Part shown: positions 7,395-16,361 of the stretch, piece after piece | How the letters are laid out: the number at the start of each line of letters is the position of its first letter | Numbering within the stretch: the first letter of the stretch is position 1 | Source of the DNA: Rikenellaceae bacterium | Lineage (GTDB): Bacteria > Bacteroidota > Bacteroidia > Bacteroidales > Rikenellaceae | Length of the DNA: 33,074 nucleotides | Direction: 5' to 3' | Assembly: GCA_017425655.1 (NCBI GenBank) | Contig: JAFPAT010000011.1 | Span: forward strand, 1-33,074 | Position numbers and translations under genes: made by a program | Notes under the pieces: generated by a model | The model's input: the letters and a program-made list of their open reading frames with translations, nothing else | The model's database searches: none | What the model was told of the DNA's origin: nothing

Positions 7395-8897
7395 ATGAAC
7401 AAAGACCTCGAATTGAATCCTAACAAGCTCGTTGCATTCCTCGGCAAACCCGCAAAGGAGTTTACAAAAGCCGACATCGTGCGCTATATCGAGCAGAATG
7501 GAGTCCGCATGGTGAACTTTATGTATCCCGCAGGCGACGGACGATTGAAAACACTCAATTTCGTAATCAATAACGCTGCATATCTCGATGCAATCCTCAC
7601 CTGTGGCGAGCGCGTCGATGGCTCGAGCCTCTTCCCATTTATCGAGGCGGGCAGCAGCGACCTCTATGTTCTGCCCCGTTTCAGCACGGCGTTCCTCGAT
7701 CCATTTGCCGAGATCCCTACCCTTTCGATGCTTTGCTCGTACTTCAATAAGGATGGCGAGCCCCTCGAAAGTTCGCCCGAGAACACTCTCCGCAAGGCTT
7801 GCAGAGCTTTCAATGAGGTTACGGGTATGGAGTTTCAGGCTATGGGCGAGTTGGAGTATTATGTCATCGCTCCCGACGAGGGTATGTTCCCCGCTACCGA
7901 CCAGAAGGGCTACCACGAATCGGCTCCCTACGCTAAATTCAACGAGTTCCGCACAACCTGTATGGCCTACATCGCACAGGCGGGCGGACAGATCAAATAT
8001 GGCCACTCGGAGGTTGGTAACTTCACAATCAACGGCTTGATTTACGAGCAGAACGAGATCGAGTTCCTGCCCGTTGCTGCCGAAGATGCAGCCGATCAGT
8101 TGATGATCGCAAAGTGGATTATCCGCAACCTGGCTTATCAGATGGGTTACGACATTACCTTCGCTCCGAAGATCACCGCAGGCAAGGCAGGCTCGGGTCT
8201 GCATATCCATATGCGCATCGTGAAAGATGGTCAGAATCAGATGCTTGACGGAGGTGTATTGTCAGCTACGGCACGTCGCGCCATTGCAGGTATGATGGAG
8301 CTCGCTCCGTCGATCACCGCCTTCGGCAACACCAATCCCACCTCGTATTTCCGCCTTGTTCCCCATCAGGAGGCACCGACCAACATTTGTTGGGGCGATC
8401 GCAACCGCTCGGTACTCGTGCGCGTTCCCCTCGGCTGGGCAGCGAAGAGCGATATGTGCCGCATTGCCAACCCGTTAGAGCCGTTGAGCAACTACGACAC
8501 AACGCAGAAGCAGACCGTCGAAATGCGTTCGCCCGACGGTTCGGCAGACCTCTATCAGTTGATCGCAGGTCTGGCTGTTGCGTGCCGCTACGGTTTTGAG
8601 TTGGACAACGCTTTGGAGATTGCCGAAAAGACCTACGTCAATGTCAATATTCACCAGAAGGAGAATGCCGACAAGTTGAAGGATCTGGCTCAATTGCCCG
8701 ATAGTTGCGAGGCCTCGGCCGACTGCTTGGAGCGTCAGCGCGCGATATTCGAGAAGCATCACGTATTCTCGCCTGCAATGATCGATGGCATTATCAAGAA
8801 GTTGCGTTCGTATGGCGACAAGACCCTGCGCAGCGAAATCGAAGGCAACCAAGAGGAGATGCTCAAACTCGTCGAGCGTTACTTCCACTGCGGATAA
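7395..8897 (+). CDS. glnA: Glutamine synthetase family protein (about 500 aa type)
   Basis: The 500-residue protein carries the glutamine synthetase catalytic fold: a beta-grasp domain (about 30-130), the metal/ATP motif MGELEYYV (E153, E155 region), AGKAGSGLHIHM corresponding to the family ATP-binding loop, and NRSVLVRVP plus VEMRSPDGSADLY near the active site. The family condenses glutamate and ammonia with ATP to glutamine. The length fits the type I-like group rather than the 700-residue GSIII also found in this phylum; it could be a paralogue with another amine substrate, so the gene symbol is tentative. It is a single-gene unit with its own promoter and terminator. Confidence 0.8.
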   Translation: MNKDLELNPNKLVAFLGKPAKEFTKADIVRYIEQNGVRMVNFMYPAGDGRLKTLNFVINNAAYLDAILTCGERVDGSSLFPFIEAGSSDLYVLPRFSTAFLDPFAEIPTLSMLCSYFNKDGEPLESSPENTLRKACRAFNEVTGMEFQAMGELEYYVIAPDEGMFPATDQKGYHESAPYAKFNEFRTTCMAYIAQAGGQIKYGHSEVGNFTINGLIYEQNEIEFLPVAAEDAADQLMIAKWIIRNLAYQMGYDITFAPKITAGKAGSGLHIHMRIVKDGQNQMLDGGVLSATARRAIAGMMELAPSITAFGNTNPTSYFRLVPHQEAPTNICWGDRNRSVLVRVPLGWAAKSDMCRIANPLEPLSNYDTTQKQTVEMRSPDGSADLYQLIAGLAVACRYGFELDNALEIAEKTYVNVNIHQKENADKLKDLAQLPDSCEASADCLERQRAIFEKHHVFSPAMIDGIIKKLRSYGDKTLRSEIEGNQEEMLKLVERYFHCG

Positions 8898-8920
8898 GTA
8901 ACACAGATACCCCAACAAAC

Positions 8921-8950
8921 AAAAGCACCCGCCTTACGACGGGTGCTTTT
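8921..8950. terminator. Bidirectional terminator after glutamine synthetase
   Basis: AAAAGCACCCG (8921-8931) pairs perfectly with CGGGTGCTTTT (8940-8950) and is followed by GTTGTG. The A-rich 5' side lets it also serve the converging gene at 8965. Confidence 0.88.
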
Positions 8951-8964
8951 GTTGTGTAATATCA

Positions 8965-9990
8965 TCAGTGTTGTTTTATCATCGGGGTACTCTTTATGAG
9001 GTGATCATAGACCCTCTCGCCCCAAAATTGATATCCTTTACCCCACTCTTTGGTGCCCGAAAGGCAGCTATCGATAAATCCATTCTTTTCGACCAGCACG
9101 GTGTGATAGATCGCGCCCGTAGGATTTTTCACAAGGGTAATAGTTATCTGACCATCATTGGCATAGAAGTTAAGATAGGTATCATCTTCCACCTTCGTAA
9201 ATTTATATCTCTCGGCCAAATCTCGCTGCATTTTCTGGCTACGCCACCAAGTACCGCCCGTAGGGCTCACCAAAGGTTTGCCATTGTAGATAACAGTACT
9301 ATCCTGATATGAGGTAACATTCAGATAGTGTCGCTTATCTTTGAGCCAAGCAGTGAGCTTCTCCTTATAATCCTCCTCTTCATAGCCATAGGTACTATCC
9401 AAAAATGCGATACGCTCGATAAGAGGATTCACCTTATCCACCACACGCAGGTATTCAAATATAAAATATCCTCCGCCAGAATGAGAACTCAATGTAATCG
9501 AAGGATTGTATGGTTTGTAGAGATCTGCCATATCTTGTATTATGGCAGGAAGGACCTTTGCAGAAATACCGTTATCGCGGTGCAAGCGTCGCCACGTGCC
9601 CCACGAGCGCATAGAGGCTTGCAGATAGACCGTTACGTAGTTATATTGGTCTTTATTCTCTCTTAACCAACGAGTTTGAGCCGCTATGTGTTGTACGCTG
9701 TAACGGAAATCCTCATCCTCGCTCGCACGCGCTTTGCCCGCCGTGTATTCAATATCATTACCATTGGGCAGAGCATAAAGAATCATCTTTGTCTTCTTCT
9801 TTGCATCCATCTCCAACGGAGCATTTACTACGATAAGCACATCTTTGTACTTATCGAAGATGGTATAGACACGCTCCTGATTTTCTGAAGATTTGATAGG
9901 GTTCTCTGCCGTAGCAGGAGATTCGTCGATCTGGGCCCACATACACGCGGGCACCAAAAGCCCCAAAAGAGATAAAAGCAGCTTCTTCAT
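8965..9990 (-). CDS. Secreted alpha/beta-hydrolase-like protein of unknown substrate
   Basis: The 341-residue protein starts with a signal peptide (MKKLLLSLLG to CMWAQ, cleavage after residue 20). The core has ILYALPNGND, an early strand and loop of hydrolase type, and ITLSSHSGGGYFIFEYL, in which S169-H-S171-G-G is a nucleophile elbow with S171 as the likely nucleophile. A region rich in Trp and Arg (RSWGTWRRLH) precedes it. A late His in IYHTVLVE may be the catalytic His. I do not recognise a named family; esterase, lipase or peptidase activity is possible. It has a single-gene promoter at 10022-10029 and a shared terminator. Confidence 0.65.
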   Translation of the reverse strand: MKKLLLSLLGLLVPACMWAQIDESPATAENPIKSSENQERVYTIFDKYKDVLIVVNAPLEMDAKKKTKMILYALPNGNDIEYTAGKARASEDEDFRYSVQHIAAQTRWLRENKDQYNYVTVYLQASMRSWGTWRRLHRDNGISAKVLPAIIQDMADLYKPYNPSITLSSHSGGGYFIFEYLRVVDKVNPLIERIAFLDSTYGYEEEDYKEKLTAWLKDKRHYLNVTSYQDSTVIYNGKPLVSPTGGTWWRSQKMQRDLAERYKFTKVEDDTYLNFYANDGQITITLVKNPTGAIYHTVLVEKNGFIDSCLSGTKEWGKGYQFWGERVYDHLIKSTPMIKQH

Positions 9991-10021
9991 AATGTGTTGA
10001 GTCTATGGTTTTATTGTATTA

Positions 10022-10052
10022 CAAATATACGAAAACATCCGCAGATTAACAA
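10022..10052 (-). promoter_or_regulatory. Promoter of the secreted hydrolase-like gene
   Basis: On the minus strand TATATTTG (10022-10029) is a perfect -7 element and TTG (10050-10052) lies 20 bp upstream, matching the Bacteroidota pattern. Confidence 0.6.
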
Positions 10053-10081
10053 TAGTTTAATCCACAGATGTTTCCTAATAT

Positions 10082-10110
10082 AAAAACCGACCCGACACAA
10101 TAAAGTGCGG
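10082..10110 (-). terminator. Probable terminator of the smpB-tsaB-deaminase operon
   Basis: On the minus strand CCGCAC pairs with GTGTCGG (one bulged base) and is followed by GGTCGG and five T residues. It lies 23 bp after the deaminase stop codon. Confidence 0.5.
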
Positions 10111-10133
10111 CTCCAATCTATCTCTTCCGTTCG

Positions 10134-10562
10134 CTACTCCTCCACCTGCGCGATCTCGATACCGACGCGGCGAAGTAGAGCCAGACCCTCGTCGGAGCGA
10201 TAGGCATCGGCATAGACTACGCGACGAATGCCCGCCTGAATGATCAGTTTCGAGCACTCGATACAGGGAGCAGCGGTGATGTAGAGCGTCGCGCCGTCGC
10301 AATTATTGGCACTCTTTGCAACCTTCGTAATGGCATTCGCCTCAGCGTGCAGAACGTAGGGTTTTGTCAAACCGGACTCATCTTCGCAAATATTCTCGAA
10401 GCCCGACGGCGTACCGTTATAACCGTCAGAGATGATCATCTTATCTTTAACAATCAGCGCACCCACCTTGCGGCGCACGCAGTATGAATTCTCGGCCCAG
10501 ATACGCGCCATACGCATATAACGCGAGTCGAGCTGTCGCTGTTTCTCTTCCTGATATCCCAT
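10134..10562 (-). CDS. dCMP deaminase (ComEB-type cytidine/deoxycytidylate deaminase)
   Basis: The 142-residue zinc enzyme deaminates dCMP to dUMP, supplying thymidylate synthase. The HAE motif (H72-A-E74) and P99-C-I-E-C103 give the zinc ligands and the proton-shuttling Glu; GYNGTPSGF is the substrate loop typical of dCMP deaminases. The length is normal. It starts four bases after the tsaB stop codon and is the last gene of the smpB-tsaB-deaminase operon. Confidence 0.9.
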   Translation of the reverse strand: MGYQEEKQRQLDSRYMRMARIWAENSYCVRRKVGALIVKDKMIISDGYNGTPSGFENICEDESGLTKPYVLHAEANAITKVAKSANNCDGATLYITAAPCIECSKLIIQAGIRRVVYADAYRSDEGLALLRRVGIEIAQVEE

Positions 10563-10566
10563 AGTG

Positions 10567-11274
10567 TTAAAAGAGTTTCTTCTTTGAAGTGGTTACAACA
10601 AAATTTTTCAGATAGAAGGGCTCGAAATAGGCAATATCCTCCGTGCGACCTGCATCCAAAGCCTCCTGCGCCAAGCGTGCCAGACCACGAGCCGAGGGTG
10701 CTATGTCGATCAATTTAACCCTCTCCGAGAGCGTACCTGCGCACTTTGCTGCGCCATTGCCAAAGATCACAAACTCCTCCGCCGAAGCAATCTCCTCCGC
10801 AAAGCTCTGCTCGTCAATTACCTTTGCCTCAACCTCGCTCAACGCCTCACCGTGGCCATTGAAGAGCTGGGTATAGACCTCCATACGACGCGCATCAACC
10901 ATCGGGCAGAGTGTCGCGCGCTCAAAATCCTCGACATCGACAATGCCGGCCTCGGCATCCTCGCGTGCCACCTCAACCAGCGCATCGAGCGAGCCGATGG
11001 CTATCAGCGGCTTACGCAGACCATAGCACAATCCCTTCGCAAACGACACTCCGATGCGCAGACCCGTATAAGATCCCGGGCCCTTGCCTACCGCAATTGC
11101 ATCGATCTCGTCGGCATCGATATCGCGTTCGCGCAACAGTTCATCGACATAGACTGCCACATTACGCGCGTGATCGCGACCACAACTCTCGCGCAATGCT
11201 GTCAGTACTCCATTTTCAGCCAAACCTACCGAGCAGACATCGGTACCCGTTTCGATACAAAGAATTAAACTCAT
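10567..11274 (-). CDS. tsaB: tRNA threonylcarbamoyladenosine biosynthesis protein TsaB
   Basis: The 235-residue ASKHA-fold protein begins MSLILCIETGTDVCSVGLAENG and has AVGKGPGSYTGLRIGVSFAKGL, the TsaB signature. TsaB scaffolds TsaD and TsaE in transferring the threonylcarbamoyl group to A37 of ANN-decoding tRNAs. The family often ends shortly after a variable tail, as here. It lies eight bases downstream of smpB and four bases before the deaminase gene, so the three are co-transcribed and tie translation quality control to tRNA modification. Confidence 0.92.
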   Translation of the reverse strand: MSLILCIETGTDVCSVGLAENGVLTALRESCGRDHARNVAVYVDELLRERDIDADEIDAIAVGKGPGSYTGLRIGVSFAKGLCYGLRKPLIAIGSLDALVEVAREDAEAGIVDVEDFERATLCPMVDARRMEVYTQLFNGHGEALSEVEAKVIDEQSFAEEIASAEEFVIFGNGAAKCAGTLSERVKLIDIAPSARGLARLAQEALDAGRTEDIAYFEPFYLKNFVVTTSKKKLF

Positions 11275-11282
11275 AATCTTCT

Positions 11283-11738
11283 CTATCGTTTCATCGCTCG
11301 ATCCATCTCTCGGCGAGCATCTTTATCCTTAATATACTCTCGCTTGTCGTAGTTCTTACGACCTCGCGCCAAACCGATCACAACCTTCGCATAGCCATTG
11401 TCGCTGATAAACATACGCATACCGACAACGGTCAGACCCTTGTCCTGCAATGCTCGTTCGAGCTTATTCAACTCGCGACGGTTGAGCAGCAATTTACGGT
11501 CGCGCTTGGGGATATGGTTATTGTACGTACCCCATTTGTATTCGTTGATATTGACACCACGAATATACAACTCGCCACGATCGAAATAGCAATAGCAATC
11601 GGTCAGCGAGGCCTTGCCCAGACGAATGGACTTGATCTCGGTGCCGACCAACACAATGCCCGCAGAGAATTGCTCGATGATCTCGTAGTCAAACGTAGCG
11701 CGTTTGTTACGAATATTTATGTTTTTATAATCGCTCAT
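11283..11738 (-). CDS. smpB: SsrA-binding protein SmpB
   Basis: The 151-residue protein binds tmRNA and brings it to stalled ribosomes. It shows the SmpB hallmarks [23 protein letters not shown], the [10 protein letters not shown] region and a basic C-terminal tail ([11 protein letters not shown]...[10 protein letters not shown]) that probes the empty mRNA channel. ATG 11738 ([12 protein letters not shown]) is preferred to an ATG four codons earlier because it matches family N-termini. It is the first gene of its operon, with a promoter directly upstream. No tmRNA gene is seen next to it. Confidence 0.95.
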   Translation of the reverse strand: MSDYKNINIRNKRATFDYEIIEQFSAGIVLVGTEIKSIRLGKASLTDCYCYFDRGELYIRGVNINEYKWGTYNNHIPKRDRKLLLNRRELNKLERALQDKGLTVVGMRMFISDNGYAKVVIGLARGRKNYDKREYIKDKDARREMDRAMKR

Positions 11739-11754
11739 AACTCTTTCCAAGCGA

Positions 11755-11762
11755 CAAAGATA
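11755..11762 (-). promoter_or_regulatory. -7 element (TATCTTTG) of smpB
   Basis: On the minus strand TATCTTTG fits the consensus exactly, 16 bp before the smpB ATG. The T-rich stretch upstream may replace a canonical -33 element. Confidence 0.6.
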
Positions 11763-12121
11763 CTACTTTTTTACGAAATTCGCACTCTTCGCCCCACTAT
11801 CAGTGTCGCGGTTCGGCTCTTAGCCTCTCAACACCACACGCAAATGCCACATTTCGGCACGATAGTTGCCCCTAAGGTTAGCGTTCGAGGGTGGGTAAAG
11901 GTAACTAATTCTTTTATCTTTGATATGTTTTACATACACTCTTTTTGTTATATTTTCTGTTTGCACAATCCGGTAGCTGTAGCGATACACCTACGCCCCC
12001 ACCCTCGGACATCTTGACAACTCGCGCCGACGGGCGCACCATATATATATAATATATACGAAGCGAGCCGCCCCGTTAAAGGGCGGCTCGCCAAGCTATT
12101 GTAAGCTATTCTCGCGTGGGA
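11763..12121. other. Structured intergenic spacer between rnfA and smpB; candidate ncRNA
   Basis: No credible coding frame. A long-range inverted repeat pairs GTTCGAGGGTGGG (11883-11895) with CCCACCCTCGGAC (11998-12010) with one G-U pair, extended by AGGT/ACCT (11899-11902 with 11989-11992). A GCGCC/GGCGC hairpin lies at 12024-12037 and a strong GC hairpin at 12063-12091. A plus-strand -7 element, TATCTTTG, sits at 11915-11922. The pattern is compatible with a plus-strand small RNA ending near 12091, or with a structured 3' region of the rnf mRNA. Confidence 0.4.
12063..12091. terminator. Strong GC-rich hairpin at the end of the rnf operon
   Basis: An 11-bp perfect stem (GCGAGCCGCCC with GGGCGGCTCGC) lies 30 bp after the rnfA stop codon. 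There is no T-run on the minus side, only AT-rich sequence, so it may act as a terminator or as an mRNA-stabilising end. Confidence 0.65.
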
Positions 12122-12700
12122 TTAAACCAGACCCGAGAAGCCCATAAATGCCATTGCCAAAATACCTGCGGTAATCAGCGCGATAGGAGTACCTCGGAAT
12201 GCAGCGGGAACCTCTTCGATATCCAAGCGCTCGCGGATACCTGCAAACAGCACCAACGCCAGACCGAAGCCCAGTGCAATCGACACCGAATAAACTACCG
12301 ACTGCAAGAGGTTATACTGCTCCTGTACCAACAGAATAGCAACACCCAACACAGCACAGTTAGTCGTAATCAGCGGCAAGAAGATACCCAGAGCCTGATA
12401 GAGCGCAGGGCTCACCTTCTTCAACACGATCTCAACCATCTGCACCAACGCAGCGATAACCAAAATGAAGACAATGGTCTGCATATACTCGATGTTGAGC
12501 GGTGCGAGAACGTACTTTTGCAGCGACCAAGCCACAACAGCCGTAATTGCCATTACGAAGGTAACGGCAGCGCCCATACCCAACGATGTCTCAACCTTGC
12601 TCGAAACGCCGAGGAAGGGGCAGATACCGAGGAACTGCGACAGTACGATATTATTTACGAATATCGCACCGATGATAATTGCGAAATATGATACTTCCAT
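12122..12700 (-). CDS. rnfA: Rnf complex subunit A
   Basis: The 192-residue subunit has six membrane helices and the RnfA/NqrE-type opening [19 protein letters not shown], with the conserved Cys in the first half-helix and [12 protein letters not shown] in the second inverted half, together thought to bind a membrane [2Fe-2S] cluster. With RnfB, C, D, E and G it oxidises reduced ferredoxin, reduces NAD+ and pumps Na+ or H+. It starts two bases after rnfE and is the last gene of the operon. Confidence 0.95.
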   Translation of the reverse strand: MEVSYFAIIIGAIFVNNIVLSQFLGICPFLGVSSKVETSLGMGAAVTFVMAITAVVAWSLQKYVLAPLNIEYMQTIVFILVIAALVQMVEIVLKKVSPALYQALGIFLPLITTNCAVLGVAILLVQEQYNLLQSVVYSVSIALGFGLALVLFAGIRERLDIEEVPAAFRGTPIALITAGILAMAFMGFSGLV

Positions 12701-12702
12701 TG

Positions 12703-13290
12703 TTACTTCTTTTTAGCGGTTAATTTATTGAAAAGAACCATCAGGTAACCCAGCACGAGGAAACCACCGGGAGCCAGTACGAATACCAACATACCGTCGC
12801 CCGAAATAAGCGACTGGCCGAAGATCGCACCGCTACCAAGCAGCTCACGCACTGCACCGATCAGTGTCAGCGACAGCGTGAAACCAAGACCGATACCCAG
12901 ACCATCGAGAGCCGAATCCAAAGCGCCATTCTTCGATGCGAAGGCCTCGGCACGACCCAAAATGATACAGTTCACAACGATCAGCGGGATAAAGATACCC
13001 AGCGACTGGTACAGCGAAGGCAGATATGCCTGCATCAGCAGCTGAATAACCGTTACGAACGAAGCGATCACAACGATAAATGCAGGGATACGAACCTTAT
13101 CGGGAATGATATTCTTAATGAGCGAAATCACGATATTGGACATAATCAGCACAGCCATTGTTGCCGCACCCATACCCATACCGTTAATAGCCGATGTGGT
13201 TGTTGCCAGCGTGGGACACATACCCAAAATCAGCACGAACGTCGGGTTCTCTTTCAAGATACCCTTCGTAATAAGTTGCAATTTATTCAT
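12703..13290 (-). CDS. rnfE: Rnf complex subunit E
   Basis: The 195-residue, six-helix subunit is homologous to Rnf[26 protein letters not shown] and [17 protein letters not shown] are the two cluster-binding half-helices. ATG 13290 is chosen over a longer in-frame start because it gives [10 protein letters not shown] and overlaps the rnfG stop by eight bases, a typical translational-coupling arrangement. Confidence 0.94.
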   Translation of the reverse strand: MNKLQLITKGILKENPTFVLILGMCPTLATTTSAINGMGMGAATMAVLIMSNIVISLIKNIIPDKVRIPAFIVVIASFVTVIQLLMQAYLPSLYQSLGIFIPLIVVNCIILGRAEAFASKNGALDSALDGLGIGLGFTLSLTLIGAVRELLGSGAIFGQSLISGDGMLVFVLAPGGFLVLGYLMVLFNKLTAKKK

Positions 13291-13969
13291 TGTCCTCTCC
13301 TTTCTGAGTCTCCTCATTTACGGTTTCAGCGGCCTCCTCTGTGGCGGGCTGCTCGTCCTCGCTACACTCGGTCGAGTTTGAGGTAGCTCCCGTAGCCACG
13401 TTTGCACCACCCTTGATCTGCTGAACAGCATTATAAGCACGAACAACAGCATCAACGTATGCACGCGACGAGATGGTCGCAGCGGTCAGTGCCTGAACAT
13501 CACCGCCATCCTTGGCTACAGCCAACGGCTGCTTCATATTGGCGGGATTCTTATCCTTGAAGCTGGTGAGCAACGAGTTGCCCTCATCGCCCATCTTGCT
13601 ACCCAGACCCGGGGTCTCGCTATGCTCCAAAACATTGATGTTATATACCTCGCCCGAAGCACGGAAACCTACCATCAGACGGAACACACCGCTAAAGCCC
13701 TTCGTGGTCATCGTCTCTACAGCGTAACCGACAACCTGATCACCTGCCTTTGCCGTATGAACGACTACGGGCAGTTCATCAACGGTCATTGCCTTCTCTT
13801 CGCTTGCATCGAACTCGGGCAGAACGTTCTTCAACGCCTTCTGAATATTCTCGGCCTTCGCTTTCTCGATAGGCTCGAAGGTGATCTTATTTACCAAACC
13901 AACGCAAAGCGAGGCAACGAGTGTAATGCCCGTAAGCACTACAACCATATTTTTCAATGAACTTTTCAT
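13283..13969 (-). CDS. rnfG: Rnf complex subunit G (covalent flavin subunit)
   Basis: The 228-residue protein has one N-terminal membrane helix and a periplasmic FMN-binding domain. LTAATISS contains the flavinylation motif [ST]-[GA]-A-T-x-[ST], so FMN is expected to be attached through a phosphoester bond to T165. SETPGLGSKM is the conserved flavin-pocket segment. After the domain there is a low-complexity acidic tail (about 195-228) rich in Glu, Thr and Ser that Rnf subunits often lack. No apbE flavin transferase gene is in the window. The gene overlaps rnfE by eight bases. Confidence 0.94.
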   Translation of the reverse strand: MKSSLKNMVVVLTGITLVASLCVGLVNKITFEPIEKAKAENIQKALKNVLPEFDASEEKAMTVDELPVVVHTAKAGDQVVGYAVETMTTKGFSGVFRLMVGFRASGEVYNINVLEHSETPGLGSKMGDEGNSLLTSFKDKNPANMKQPLAVAKDGGDVQALTAATISSRAYVDAVVRAYNAVQQIKGGANVATGATSNSTECSEDEQPATEEAAETVNEETQKGEDNE

Positions 13970-13981
13970 CTCTTCTGCCTC

Positions 13982-14962
13982 CTACTTTTTAGCGCCAAAG
14001 CGGCGGGGTTTGATATACTTATTCAAAAGGCAAGCCACTGCATTCATAATCAGGATTGCGAACGACATACCTTCGGGATATGCACCCCAAGTACGGATCA
14101 GCATCGTAATAATACCGATACCTGCACCATAGATCAACATACCCTTCGTGGTCATAGGCGATGTTGCGTAGTCGGTTGCCATATAGACAGCACCCAAGAT
14201 TGCACCACCGGTCAGCAGGTGGAACAAGGGCGACATATAAGCCTCGGGGTTGATGAGGAACAAGATGCCGCTAAACAGAGCCATCGAGCCCAACACTGCA
14301 ACGGGGATATGCCAAGTGATAACCTTGCGAATCAACAGATAAGCAAAGCCAACGAGCAACAACAGAGCTGCAACCTCACCAAACGAACCTGCCTTGAAGC
14401 CGAGCAACAGATCGCCATAGTTGATCTGCGCCATCAGTTCGCTTGCGGGCGTACCACCCTTCAAGCCCTCTTTAACAAATGCCAACGGTGTAGCGCCCGA
14501 GCAAACGTCAGCCAACTTCTCGGTCGAGAATGCGGTCGAGGTCATCTGAACGGGGAACGAGATCAGCAGGAACACACGACCAACCAATGCAGGGTTGAAG
14601 GGGTTCTTACCGATACCGCCGAAGGTCATCTTACCAATACCAATAGCTACCAACGCGCCAATCACTACGATCCATACGGGAATCGATGCGGGGAGGTTAA
14701 ATGCCAACAGCACACCCGTAACCACAGCCGACAAGTTGCCGATGGTCGAGGGGCCTTTGATCAGATATTTCTGGATCAGGTACTCGAACAGCACGCAGCA
14801 GAGCACCGACACGGCCGTTACGAGCAGCGTCGTCCAGCCATAAACGATCACCGATACCACCAACGCGGGAGCCAACGCAATCAACACATCACGCATAATG
14901 CGCTTGGTCGATTCGTTGCCGTGAACGTGGGGCGACGGTGCAACGATTAATTTCTTATCCAT
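13982..14962 (-). CDS. rnfD: Rnf complex subunit D (covalent flavin subunit)
   Basis: The 326-residue membrane protein has the RnfD/NqrB opening IVAPSPHVHGNESTKRIM and the flavinylation motif S155-G-A-T158 in VCSGATPLAF, with FMN expected on T158. GGIGKNPFNPALVGRVFL is the second family motif, and about nine hydrophobic helices are visible. It forms part of the ion-translocating core and passes electrons between RnfG and the membrane clusters. It lies 36 bp after rnfC and 12 bp before rnfG. Confidence 0.95.
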   Translation of the reverse strand: MDKKLIVAPSPHVHGNESTKRIMRDVLIALAPALVVSVIVYGWTTLLVTAVSVLCCVLFEYLIQKYLIKGPSTIGNLSAVVTGVLLAFNLPASIPVWIVVIGALVAIGIGKMTFGGIGKNPFNPALVGRVFLLISFPVQMTSTAFSTEKLADVCSGATPLAFVKEGLKGGTPASELMAQINYGDLLLGFKAGSFGEVAALLLLVGFAYLLIRKVITWHIPVAVLGSMALFSGILFLINPEAYMSPLFHLLTGGAILGAVYMATDYATSPMTTKGMLIYGAGIGIITMLIRTWGAYPEGMSFAILIMNAVACLLNKYIKPRRFGAKK

Positions 14963-14998
14963 AGTTTTTAATTCGGTTTCTAATGAAGTTGTGTTAAA

Positions 14999-16342
14999 CT
15001 ATTTCTTTTGTGCTGCTGCAGCACGAGCACGCATAATACCCATAACCTTCGCCTTGCCCAGACGGATGTAATCCAACAAAGGCAGATTTGCGGGGCAGGT
15101 AAACATACAGCAACCGCACTCGATACAGTCGGCAATACGCTCCTCTTCGAGCTGCTCCCACATCTGACGACGCGACATCTTGCTGATCAGATAGGGCTCC
15201 AAGCCCATCGGGCAGGCCGAAACGCACTTTGCGCACTTGATACACTGCGATGCGGGCTGACGTTCAGCCTCCTCGCCACTCATAACAAGCACACCCGAAG
15301 TACCCTTCGTTACAGGCGCATCGAGATTTACCATTGCGCGACCCATCATCGGGCCACCATTGATAACCTTGCCTGCATCCTCGGGCAGACCACCCGCAGC
15401 CTCCAACAACGTCGAAATGGGAGTACCCACGCGCGAGAGCAGGTTCTTGGGCGACTTAACGCTCTTACCCGTAACCGTTACAACGCGCTCGATCAGAGGC
15501 TTATTCTTCTGAACGGCCTCATATACAGCCACAGCCGTCGATGCGTTCTGAACAACTGCACCAACATCGATAGGCAGCGCACCCGACGGAACTTCACGAC
15601 CCGTAATGGCAGCGATCAACTGCTTCTCACCACCCTGCGGATACTGAACCTTCAAAGGTACGATCTCGATCGACGAGAACGATGCAGCCAACTTCTGCAA
15701 GTGTGCAATTGCATCGGGCTTATTATTCTCGATACCTACGTACGACTTCTCAACACCGAGAGCCTTTGCCAGAATCGTTACACCAACCAACAACTCCTCG
15801 CCACGCTCCAACATCACGCGGTGGTCCGAGGTCAGATAAGGCTCGCACTCTACACCGTTGATGATCAGGAACTCGGCCTTCTTACCCGGAGGAACGCTCA
15901 ACTTAACGTGTGCGGGGAAGGTTGCACCACCCATACCCACGATACCTGCAGCCTGGATCTTTGCAATAATCTCCTTGGGCTCCAACTTACACTCGCGTAC
16001 AACATCTTTCGAAAGGTCAATACCCTCGGCCCACTCGTCGCCTTCGCGCTTGATGGTGATAGCAGGCTGACGCAGACCTGCGCCATTCACAGCCATATCC
16101 ACAGCCGTAACCGTACCCGAAATGGGCGAGTGGATGTTGCTCGACACGAAACCGCCTGCCTCTGCGATCAACTGACCGGTCAGCACCTTATCGCCTTTGG
16201 CAACCTTTGCCACTGCGGGTGCGCCGATATGCTGCGACAGGAGTACCGTTACGGTATCGGGCAACGCCAAGACCTCAATGGCCTGCTCGCGGCTCAATTT
16301 ATTCTCTGACGGATGAACACCGCCAATAGGAAAACTCTTCAT
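14999..16342 (-). CDS. rnfC: Rnf complex subunit C (NADH/FMN and Fe-S subunit)
   Basis: The 447-residue peripheral subunit carries the NADH-binding and non-covalent FMN site related to complex I NuoF. It starts MKSFPIGGVHPSENK; AAGIVGMGGATFPAHVKLS and INGVECEPYLTSDHRVM are the Gly-rich NADH/FMN segments. Two 4Fe-4S clusters follow: Cys 367, 370, 373, 377 and Cys 406, 409, 412, 416. The extended C-terminal repeats of some proteobacterial RnfC are absent. It is 19 bp downstream of rnfB. Confidence 0.96.
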   Translation of the reverse strand: MKSFPIGGVHPSENKLSREQAIEVLALPDTVTVLLSQHIGAPAVAKVAKGDKVLTGQLIAEAGGFVSSNIHSPISGTVTAVDMAVNGAGLRQPAITIKREGDEWAEGIDLSKDVVRECKLEPKEIIAKIQAAGIVGMGGATFPAHVKLSVPPGKKAEFLIINGVECEPYLTSDHRVMLERGEELLVGVTILAKALGVEKSYVGIENNKPDAIAHLQKLAASFSSIEIVPLKVQYPQGGEKQLIAAITGREVPSGALPIDVGAVVQNASTAVAVYEAVQKNKPLIERVVTVTGKSVKSPKNLLSRVGTPISTLLEAAGGLPEDAGKVINGGPMMGRAMVNLDAPVTKGTSGVLVMSGEEAERQPASQCIKCAKCVSACPMGLEPYLISKMSRRQMWEQLEEERIADCIECGCCMFTCPANLPLLDYIRLGKAKVMGIMRARAAAAQKK

Positions 16343-16361
16343 ATCTTACAGCTTTTCTTCG

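Noticed and set aside
11514-12017. 167-codon frame opposite smpB extending into the spacer
   Set aside because: The first half is a shadow of smpB and the rest is the structured noncoding spacer.
11739-12121. tmRNA (ssrA) next to smpB
   Set aside because: I looked for the tRNA-Ala-like ends and the tag reading frame on both strands and did not find them.
15008-16309. 433-codon open frame on the plus strand opposite rnfC
   Set aside because: It mirrors rnfC in an antisense frame, its translation is rich in Arg, His, Cys and Thr with no recognisable motif, and the rnfC frame is certain.
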